35,494 nt of DNA from assembly GCA_002341165.1 (NCBI GenBank), contig DDNL01000010.1:1266-36759 (forward strand), given 5' to 3'. The position numbers and the translations under genes were made by a program. Below, piece after piece: positions 26,331 to 33,085 of this stretch. The DNA is from Shewanellaceae bacterium UBA2521 (GTDB taxonomy: Bacteria > Pseudomonadota > Gammaproteobacteria > Enterobacterales > Shewanellaceae). Numbering within the stretch: position 1 is the first letter of the stretch; every line of letters begins with the position of its first letter. Below the pieces are notes generated by a model, which saw nothing but the letters and a program-made list of their open reading frames with translations, was not told where the DNA came from and did no database searches.

Positions 26331-26788
26331 TTACTCTCGTGCTCAGCTAAACTTGCAATCGCCTCACCAAATTGAGACACATCTTCAAAAGCGCGGTACA
26401 CGGAAGCAAATCGAATATAAGCAATATGATCGAGTTTTTTCAGAGATTCCATCACAAAAGAACCAATGATCAGAGAACTGATTTCCCGATCGCCTTCACG
26501 ACGAATTTTTGTTTTAATCTCACTTAAAGCAGTTTCAATCGTCTCTGTTGCGATAGGTCTTTTTTCTGCTGAACGAATCATACCCTTACGCAGCTTATGT
26601 TCATCAAATGCTTGACGTGATCCATCTTGCTTAATGACTCTTGGCATACTCAAATGCGCAGATTCATAAGTCGTAAAGCGCTCTTGACACTGCACACAAA
26701 CACGACGACGACGCACCTGATGACCATCATCACTCAAGCGTGAGTCAATCACTTTCGTTTCTTCTGTTACACAAAATGGACAATACAT
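26327..26788 (-). CDS. nrdR: Transcriptional repressor NrdR
   Basis: NrdR represses ribonucleotide reductase genes in response to ATP/dATP. The product is 153 aa. The N-terminal zinc ribbon uses C3, C6, C31 and C34 (CPFC, CVQC). The RRRRVCVQCQERFTTYE segment is family-typical. The ATP-cone domain follows with PRVIKQDGSRQAFDEHKLRKG and the C-terminal VYRAFEDVSQF. It lies 31 nt after glyA and overlaps ribD, the standard glyA-nrdR-ribD order. Its binding boxes were not looked for elsewhere. Confidence 0.97.
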   Translation of the reverse strand: MYCPFCVTEETKVIDSRLSDDGHQVRRRRVCVQCQERFTTYESAHLSMPRVIKQDGSRQAFDEHKLRKGMIRSAEKRPIATETIETALSEIKTKIRREGDREISSLIIGSFVMESLKKLDHIAYIRFASVYRAFEDVSQFGEAIASLAEHESK

Positions 26789-26819
26789 AACGACTCCAAA
26801 GTTATAGCCTCATTCCAAA

Positions 26820-28085
26820 TCAGAATGAAGATGTAGAGTATACGGGAAACTTAGCACACAAGGCTTTCACTTCTTCAGCAATACGCGCATGCTGCGCTTC
26901 ATCTTCAATATGATCCAGAACATCACAAATCCAATGAGCAACTTGTATCGCTTGCGCTTCCTTCATTCCTCTTTGCGTGATTGCTGGCGTGCCCATTCTT
27001 AAACCTGAGGTCACAAAAGGAGAACGCTGATCTTGAGGTACTGAGTTTTTATTCACTGTGATATTTGCGCGTCCCAAAGCTGCATCAGCAGCTTTACCTG
27101 TGATGTCTTGGCGGGTTAAGTCGATTAAAAACAAATGATTGTCTGTTTTACCTGAAACCACATCATAACCACGCTCAATGAAACATTGCACCATAGCCTT
27201 CGCATTACGCAATACTTGCTGCTGATACAATTTAAAGCTAGGCTCAAGAGCTTCTTTAAAAGCCACAGCTTTAGCAGCGATTACATGCATAAGAGGCCCA
27301 CCTTGTTGGCCTGGAAAAATTGCAGAGTTCAACTTTTTATACAAGGCTTCATCGGCTTCAGCAGATAAGATAATACCACCTCGTGGGCCAGCCAAAGTCT
27401 TGTGTGTAGTGGAGGTCACAACATGAGCGTGCGGTAATGGACTTGGATATTCTTGCGCCGCAACCAAGCCTGAAACATGAGCCATATCAGCAAGCAAGTA
27501 AGCACCCACTCGATCTGCTATGGATCGAAACCGCTCCCAGTTTAAAATACCAGAGTAAGCACTAAAGCCTGCAATAATAAGTTGAGGCTGATGCTCAACA
27601 GCTAAGCGCTCAATCTCATCATAATCCAAAGCTCCTGTCTTGGGATCAATGCCGTAAGACACCGCGTTGTACATCTTACCTGAAAAGTTAACAGGAGAAC
27701 CATGCGTTAAGTGACCACCATCATTTAATCCCATACCTAAAACCGTACTACCTGGCTGTAATAGAGCCATAAATACAGCAGCGTTAGCTTGTGAGCCTGA
27801 ATGAGGTTGCACGTTCGCATAATCACATTGAAATAAGGTTTTAGCTCGAGCGATAGCAAGCTCTTCTGCTTGATCAACATACTCACAACCACCATAATAA
27901 CGCTTACCAGGATAGCCTTCTGCATATTTATTGGTCAGTACTGAACCTTGCGCCTCAAGGACTCTAATACTGGTATAGTTCTCAGAAGCTATCAATTCGA
28001 TATGCTCTTCTTGGCGACGCGCTTCGTTTTGCATTATCGTAGCGAGCTCTGCATCATAATCAGCAATGGACTGTTCATTATTCAT
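26820..28085 (-). CDS. glyA: Serine hydroxymethyltransferase
   Basis: GlyA interconverts serine and glycine with transfer of a one-carbon unit to tetrahydrofolate. The product is 421 aa (E. coli 417). Motifs are EEHIELIASENYTSIRVLEA, NKYAEGYPGKRYYGGCEYVD, the pyridoxal phosphate lysine K229 in VVTSTTHKTLAGPRGG, and GLRMGTPAITQRGM near the C-terminus. An AAGGA Shine-Dalgarno precedes the ATG at 28085. The 195-nt spacer to the divergent ettA is AT-rich, and I saw no glycine riboswitch in it. Confidence 0.98.
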   Translation of the reverse strand: MNNEQSIADYDAELATIMQNEARRQEEHIELIASENYTSIRVLEAQGSVLTNKYAEGYPGKRYYGGCEYVDQAEELAIARAKTLFQCDYANVQPHSGSQANAAVFMALLQPGSTVLGMGLNDGGHLTHGSPVNFSGKMYNAVSYGIDPKTGALDYDEIERLAVEHQPQLIIAGFSAYSGILNWERFRSIADRVGAYLLADMAHVSGLVAAQEYPSPLPHAHVVTSTTHKTLAGPRGGIILSAEADEALYKKLNSAIFPGQQGGPLMHVIAAKAVAFKEALEPSFKLYQQQVLRNAKAMVQCFIERGYDVVSGKTDNHLFLIDLTRQDITGKAADAALGRANITVNKNSVPQDQRSPFVTSGLRMGTPAITQRGMKEAQAIQVAHWICDVLDHIEDEAQHARIAEEVKALCAKFPVYSTSSF

Positions 28086-28280
28086 AAAATAAATCCTTAT
28101 TTTTTTTCAGTATACGAGCAAACGTAAAATCAAATTTTATCTATTTTAAATAGTTTCTCATCAAGTTCCTACTGTATTTTACAATAAAGGTAAAAAATAA
28201 AGCCTTTTTTCAAGTTTGCATTTGTTTTTAAAAACTAAATAGATAAAATAATCATTTCAATTATTCATTTAGAGAAGACT

Positions 28281-29945
28281 ATGGCTCAATTTGTCTACAG
28301 CATGCTCCGTGTGAGCAAAGTAGTTCCACCCAATCAAAAAATTCTAAGCAATATCTCACTGAGCTTTTTCCCTGGAGCGAAAATCGGTGTGCTGGGCTTA
28401 AATGGTGCAGGTAAGTCAACCTTGTTACGTATTATGGCCGGAATAGACACCGAAATTGAAGGTGAAGCTCGTCCTATGCAAGATTTACGCATTGGCTATT
28501 TACCACAAGAACCTGTTTTAGATGAAAACAAAACAGTGCGAGAAGTCATTGAAGAAGCAGTAAAAGAAGTGAAACACGCTTTAAAGCGTCTTGATGAAGT
28601 CTACTTACTCTACGCAGAACCCGACGCAGACTTTGATGCCTTAGCCAAAGAGCAAGGAGAACTCGAAGCAATTATTCAAGCACATGATGGTCACGCATTA
28701 GAGCAGCAATTAGAGCGTGCCGCCAATGCATTGCGCTTACCTGAATGGGATAGTCCCATCAAGATTCTTTCAGGTGGTGAACGTCGTCGTGTTGCGATTT
28801 GCCGCTTACTCTTAGAAAAACCAGACATGCTCTTACTCGATGAGCCCACCAACCACCTCGATGCTGAATCAGTAGCTTGGCTTGAGCGCTTCTTACATGA
28901 TTACGAAGGTACCGTAGTCGCTATTACGCACGATCGTTATTTCCTTGATAATGTAGCAGGCTGGATTTTAGAACTTGACCGAGGTGAAGGTATTCCTTGG
29001 GAAGGTAACTACTCCTCTTGGTTAGAACAAAAAGATCAGCGTCTACAGCAAGAAACAGCAACTGAATCAGCCAGACAACGCAGTATCGAAAAAGAGCTCG
29101 AATGGGTCAGAAGCAATCCCAAAGGGCGCCACGCTAAAAGTAAAGCGCGTATGGCACGCTTTGAAGAGTTGAACAGTCAAGATCGTCAAAAGCGTAACGA
29201 AACCAATGAGCTCTTTATTGTTCCAGGTCCAAGACTAGGTGATAAAGTTATTGAAGTGAAGCAATTACACAAATCTTTTGGTGACCGTGTACTGATAGAT
29301 GATCTGAGCTTTAGCATACCTAAAGGTGCGATTGTAGGGATTATCGGTGCCAATGGTGCAGGTAAATCTACTTTATTCAAAATGCTTATGGGTACAGAAA
29401 AGCCAAACTCTGGCACCATTGAGCTAGGTGAAACAGTCCAGATTGCATCTGTTGATCAGTTCCGCGATAGCATGGACGATCAAAAAACAGTATGGGAAGA
29501 AATTTCAGAAGGCCAAGATGTATTGCGCATCAACCAATTTGAAATTCCTTCAAGAGCTTACGTGGGTCGCTTTAACTTCAAAGGCACCAGCCAACAAAAA
29601 AGAATTGGAAACCTCTCAGGTGGTGAACGTAATCGTGTTCATTTAGCTAAATTACTTAAGTCAGGCGGTAACGTTTTATTACTCGATGAACCGACCAACG
29701 ACTTAGATGTTGAAACGCTACGCGCTTTAGAAGAAGCACTCCTTGAGTTTCCAGGTTGTGCGATGGTGATTTCGCATGATCGCTGGTTCCTCGATCGCAT
29801 TGCAACGCATATCTTAGATTACCGCGATGAAGGCAAAGTGAACTTCTTTGAAGGTAACTACAACGAGTACACAACATGGTTAAAAGAGACACAAGGAAAG
29901 CAAGCTATAGAACCACATCGCTTGCGCTATAAAAAAATATCTTAA
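28281..29945 (+). CDS. ettA: Energy-dependent translational throttle protein EttA
   Basis: EttA is an ABC-F ATPase that binds the ribosomal E site and gates entry into elongation according to ATP/ADP ratio. The product is 554 aa (E. coli 555) and is very similar from end to end. It has two nucleotide-binding domains: Walker A GLNGAGKST and GANGAGKST, signatures LSGGERRRVAICRLL and LSGGERNRVHLAKLL, and Walker B LLLDEPTNHLDAES and LLLDEPTNDLDVET. The P-site tRNA-interaction linker lies between them (EKELEWVRSNPKGRHAKSKA). No membrane segments are present, as expected for ABC-F. It is the only plus-strand gene between yjaG and the window end. Confidence 0.98.
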   Translation: MAQFVYSMLRVSKVVPPNQKILSNISLSFFPGAKIGVLGLNGAGKSTLLRIMAGIDTEIEGEARPMQDLRIGYLPQEPVLDENKTVREVIEEAVKEVKHALKRLDEVYLLYAEPDADFDALAKEQGELEAIIQAHDGHALEQQLERAANALRLPEWDSPIKILSGGERRRVAICRLLLEKPDMLLLDEPTNHLDAESVAWLERFLHDYEGTVVAITHDRYFLDNVAGWILELDRGEGIPWEGNYSSWLEQKDQRLQQETATESARQRSIEKELEWVRSNPKGRHAKSKARMARFEELNSQDRQKRNETNELFIVPGPRLGDKVIEVKQLHKSFGDRVLIDDLSFSIPKGAIVGIIGANGAGKSTLFKMLMGTEKPNSGTIELGETVQIASVDQFRDSMDDQKTVWEEISEGQDVLRINQFEIPSRAYVGRFNFKGTSQQKRIGNLSGGERNRVHLAKLLKSGGNVLLLDEPTNDLDVETLRALEEALLEFPGCAMVISHDRWFLDRIATHILDYRDEGKVNFFEGNYNEYTTWLKETQGKQAIEPHRLRYKKIS

Positions 29946-29959
29946 TGTTTGATATCAAC

Positions 29960-29990
29960 AGAAACCCTTGTTAAACAAGGGTTTCTTTAT
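29960..29990. terminator. Bidirectional terminator between ettA and rssB
   Basis: An 11-bp perfect stem (AGAAACCCTTG with CAAGGGTTTCT), a TTAAA loop and a following T-rich run lie at the convergent ends of ettA and rssB. The rssB stop codon lies within its right flank. Confidence 0.85.
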
Positions 29991-31114
29991 GCTAAAAAAG
30001 ACGTATCAGGATTAAGTTCAACATAAGCTAAAGGCGAACCTTGCTCTTGCAAAATGGTACCTTGATGATTATTACGCCGTAAGATATCAGGCAAGCCTTT
30101 ATCACCTATTCCAAAAGACAACATTTGATCTGAAGAGAGAATAAGAGACTTCAAAGTCACCTCAACATCTTCTTCTCGCTGCTGAGAAAGCGGCTGCGTG
30201 CCTTCCATAAACAAATGAAATATATCCTGATCTTCGCGCAGATAAAACTGAATCTGTTGCCCAACGTAGGCCAGTTCAACACTTAAATCCATACGATTAA
30301 AATAACCATAAACAAGATGTATTGGTGTAGAGAGTTCGGCTTTCAGAACCTGCTGATGTATCTGCCTCACCATACTCAGCGGACTCAATAAATCTTGTTT
30401 TTTTAATGAAGAGCAATGTAATTGTTCATTGAGCATGGTTCTTAAAAATAAATGTGAAAATACAATATGTTCACCTTGCGGTGTAAAAGCGAAGCAAAAA
30501 ATAGTTTGCGTCTCTGAAAACAAAATTACATCTAGAAAATAAGGGCAAATCGGCTGCTGATAAAAAAAGCTATGATGAATGGAAGCTCTTTCAAAAATAA
30601 TATGAGGAGGATTAAAAAGCTGTGACTGCACTTGAGACGAAGTCGCTTTTTTATCCGATAAGCTTTCTATATATTGATGACATTGCAGCGCATTTTTAGA
30701 GACTTCATGCTCTACAAAAAAGTCATCAAAGAAATCAAAATCCAAAGACAAAGAACGCTTAATAGCGTATTCAATTTCCATAAAATCATATTCAGGCTTG
30801 ACCAAATAATCCGTAGCTCCAAGTCTTAAGGCTTTGGCAATGAACTCCATCATCGTATTGGCAGACAAAACAATGCGTGGCATAGAAAGGTTCAGTTCGC
30901 CTAAGGTTTGCATCGCTTGCAGCGCATTCATTTTAGGCATACTTAAATCGACCAACACCACATCAAAGTCATGTTCTTGACATAACTTTAACCCTTGTTC
31001 AATGTCACTCACTTCGTACACAATAGCGTGACGAGAACAAAGAAACTCAACAATTAAGTTGCGGTAAATAGGATCATCATCAATTAACAATACTTGTAGC
31101 GTACTTAATGCCAT
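29987..31114 (-). CDS. rssB: RssB-like response regulator (RpoS turnover adaptor)
   Basis: In E. coli, RssB delivers RpoS to the ClpXP protease; phosphorylation of its receiver domain enhances this. The product is 375 aa (E. coli 337). The receiver domain spans about residues 5-120 with acidic pair D12-D13, phospho-acceptor D56 in LVDLSMPKMNAL, S84 and K106. The segment FIAKALRLGATDYLVKP is the strongest match to RssB (DIAKALRLGVEDVLLKP). The C-terminal half (about 190-375) resembles the PP2C-like domain of RssB, including FCFAFTPQGEHIVFSHLFLR against its FYCLDV-AG-ALLLRAL segment. It lacks the acidic metal residues expected of an active phosphatase. The larger size comes from about 40 residues between the two domains. 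rpoS is at 3502-4518 in this window. The neighbour mlaA also accompanies the rssB homologue in Pseudomonas, as I recall. Confidence 0.82.
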   Translation of the reverse strand: MALSTLQVLLIDDDPIYRNLIVEFLCSRHAIVYEVSDIEQGLKLCQEHDFDVVLVDLSMPKMNALQAMQTLGELNLSMPRIVLSANTMMEFIAKALRLGATDYLVKPEYDFMEIEYAIKRSLSLDFDFFDDFFVEHEVSKNALQCHQYIESLSDKKATSSQVQSQLFNPPHIIFERASIHHSFFYQQPICPYFLDVILFSETQTIFCFAFTPQGEHIVFSHLFLRTMLNEQLHCSSLKKQDLLSPLSMVRQIHQQVLKAELSTPIHLVYGYFNRMDLSVELAYVGQQIQFYLREDQDIFHLFMEGTQPLSQQREEDVEVTLKSLILSSDQMLSFGIGDKGLPDILRRNNHQGTILQEQGSPLAYVELNPDTSFLA

Positions 31115-31151
31115 ATAAAACTCCTACACCACATGATATCAAAAAAAATTT

Positions 31152-32042
31152 TTACTCAAACTCATCTAAATATTCATCTATCAACTCATCTTCATTACTA
31201 TTATCTGCCACAGGTACGTTACCATCATAGATGTTATATTCTACGTGCTGTAAATAAGCTTCTTTTACAAACAAATAAGGATCTAAAGCATTATTAACCA
31301 GAGACTCTGTATCGAAAAGCCGAACCCTTGCATAGATATTTTGTAATGCAAACTTAGTCAAGATTTGCCACGTACTTGCATAGTTCATAGGAAAGTATAG
31401 ACTATTGTAAGCAGGAGAAAAATAACGCAAACCATACTCAGCGCCTTCTACAACAAGCTCTCGCGTTACTTTCGGGCCTGTACCAGGCAACATAAAATAA
31501 GGACCATTGGGCACACCATAATACCCAAATACTTCGGATAAGCGATCTTGCTTGCGCTCCATTCCCATATCTTGAGCTACATCGATAAGCCCTCCAAGAC
31601 CTAATGTTGAATTGACCACAAACCGTCCTGCTGCATTAGCAGACCCTACAAATTTACCCTGAAATAAGTTAGTCCAAATAGAAACAGGTTCATCTAAGTT
31701 CGATAGCGCATTATCAATACCATACTTTAAGGGATCAGGTAATAAAGCATCGTATCCTACCGCAACAGGTCTTAATAAAAAGGGATCAAGAATCTTATAG
31801 TTAAAGTGCCACATCGCGCGATTGAAGCCTTCGAAAGGATCACGAGGGTCATCATATGCAATGGTATCCTCGTCTTGCTTACTCTTTGATGTGTCAGCGT
31901 CCACAACCGACTTCGAATCCGAAGCGGGTACTATGGGGAACGAATCTTGAGCAAACACAGAAAAGCTATAAAAAAAAGAAATCAAACCTAAGTATTTACA
32001 AAACGATATAACAAAAGAAAGCCGAGTGAAAAGAACTCTCAT
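31152..32042 (-). CDS. mlaA: MlaA/VacJ outer-membrane lipid asymmetry protein
   Basis: MlaA removes phospholipids from the outer leaflet of the outer membrane and passes them to the periplasmic carrier MlaC. The family core is clear: DDPRDPFEGFNRAMWHFNYK, LPDPLKYGIDNALSNLDEP, GRFVVNSTLGLGGLIDVA, DRLSEVFGYYGVPNGPYFML and PGTGPKVTRE. The C-terminus is acidic. I chose ATG 32042 because it gives a normal signal peptide (MRVLFTRLSFVISF, hydrophobic core, VFA-QD). The frame is open up to 32111, with other ATGs at 32072 and 32111. No lipobox Cys is placed after the hydrophobic core, unlike E. coli MlaA, which is a lipoprotein. The other Mla genes are not in the window. Confidence 0.93.
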   Translation of the reverse strand: MRVLFTRLSFVISFCKYLGLISFFYSFSVFAQDSFPIVPASDSKSVVDADTSKSKQDEDTIAYDDPRDPFEGFNRAMWHFNYKILDPFLLRPVAVGYDALLPDPLKYGIDNALSNLDEPVSIWTNLFQGKFVGSANAAGRFVVNSTLGLGGLIDVAQDMGMERKQDRLSEVFGYYGVPNGPYFMLPGTGPKVTRELVVEGAEYGLRYFSPAYNSLYFPMNYASTWQILTKFALQNIYARVRLFDTESLVNNALDPYLFVKEAYLQHVEYNIYDGNVPVADNSNEDELIDEYLDEFE

Positions 32043-32139
32043 ACAAGAACATAAATTGAGCAAAAAAATCATTGTACAACCATATCTACAACAAAATAGA
32101 TGAGTATACATTAAAATATCATCTGCGTTTATGAGTTTT

Positions 32140-32571
32140 TTATACGTGAACCGTTTCTTGTCTATGTAAACGTATTAACAGCTCAACTTCAGCTTGAGGC
32201 AATTCACATTCACGAATAATTTCATCCAACTCAGCACCTAAGCCTACCATTTTAAGCGCTCTTGAATAAATTTTTGCATCTGGATCTTGCAGCTGCATTT
32301 CTTCTATTTGTGTCTGACAGGTATCTATATGCTCTTGTAATGCTAAAACACGCTTACCTACGCCCAAAGAGCCGCTTCTTAATTCATGGAGCTGTGTTTT
32401 AATCAGTTCAGTTTGTTTCGATTGATCTTTGACGATCAAAGTTACAGCCGCAAGCTTTGTATGAATTGATTTAAATTTACGATACTGAATAATAGCTTGC
32501 ACTAAAATAGTACAGGCTAAAGCAATACTCACTAAAACATATAACCACTCACTGCTCATCTGTATTTGCAT
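32140..32571 (-). CDS. DUF2802 protein of the polar chemotaxis cluster
   Basis: The product is 143 aa and its function is unknown. A single N-terminal membrane segment (YVLVSIALACTILVQAII) is followed by a coiled coil (about 45-90) and a C-terminal conserved block DPDAKIYSRALKMVGLGAEL plus ECELPQAEVELLIRLHR. That block is characteristic of the DUF2802 proteins that follow cheW in the parP-cheW region of Pseudomonas and Vibrio. The start is ATG 32571 with GGGAAG a few nt upstream, overlapping the end of cheW by 23 nt. The overlap and the gene order suggest it acts with the chemotaxis array at the membrane. Confidence 0.87.
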   Translation of the reverse strand: MQIQMSSEWLYVLVSIALACTILVQAIIQYRKFKSIHTKLAAVTLIVKDQSKQTELIKTQLHELRSGSLGVGKRVLALQEHIDTCQTQIEEMQLQDPDAKIYSRALKMVGLGAELDEIIRECELPQAEVELLIRLHRQETVHV

Positions 32572-33049
32572 AATCTTCCCAATTTTCTTCGGCTAAGAGT
32601 TTAGCTAAATCAAGTAGAATCAAAAGCACATTATCTTTATTACACACACCTCTTACAAACCGAGCACTTCCCTCATCACCAATATTGGGACCGGGATCAA
32701 TCTCGGACATGCGTAAATATACAACTTCAGCAACACTATCGACAAGCATACCGACCACTTGCTGTTCATACTCTACAATCACAATTCGGGTATTATCGTC
32801 AATATCAATAGACTCTAAACCAAAACGTAATCTTGAGTCCATCACCGTCACAACGTTACCACGAAGATTAATAATACCCACTACATATTCAGGCGATCCC
32901 GGTACAGGGGCAATTTCTGTGTACCTGAGAACTTCTTGTACATCCATAACATTGATGCCATAAGTTTCATTACCTAAACAAAAGGTCACCCATTGTAAGA
33001 TCAGGTCCTCTTTTTCAGAGGAAAGCATAGATTGTTTTGGATCACTCAT
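32549..33049 (-). CDS. cheW: Chemotaxis coupling protein CheW
   Basis: CheW links chemoreceptors to the histidine kinase CheA. The product is 166 aa with one CheW domain: LQWVTFCLGNETYGINVMDV, QEVLRYTEIAPVPGSPEYVV, GIINLRGNVVTVMDSRLRFG, VGMLVDSVAEVV, and RFVRGVCNKDNVLLILLDLAKLL. A GAGG Shine-Dalgarno lies about 7 nt before ATG 33049. It is 36 nt downstream of the parP-like gene and overlaps the DUF2802 gene, so the three are probably one operon. CheA, CheY and receptors are not in the window. Confidence 0.96.
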   Translation of the reverse strand: MSDPKQSMLSSEKEDLILQWVTFCLGNETYGINVMDVQEVLRYTEIAPVPGSPEYVVGIINLRGNVVTVMDSRLRFGLESIDIDDNTRIVIVEYEQQVVGMLVDSVAEVVYLRMSEIDPGPNIGDEGSARFVRGVCNKDNVLLILLDLAKLLAEENWEDYANTDEQ

Positions 33050-33085
33050 TCTAGAACCTCGACTTTCTTGTTTGCACGATACGCA

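Noticed and set aside
26331..26340. FMN riboswitch before ribD
   Set aside because: ribD overlaps nrdR by 4 nt, so there is no leader in which an RFN element could sit.
28086..28280. Possible glycine riboswitch upstream of glyA
   Set aside because: The spacer is AT-rich and lacks the conserved GGA/GG blocks and paired stems of glycine aptamers.
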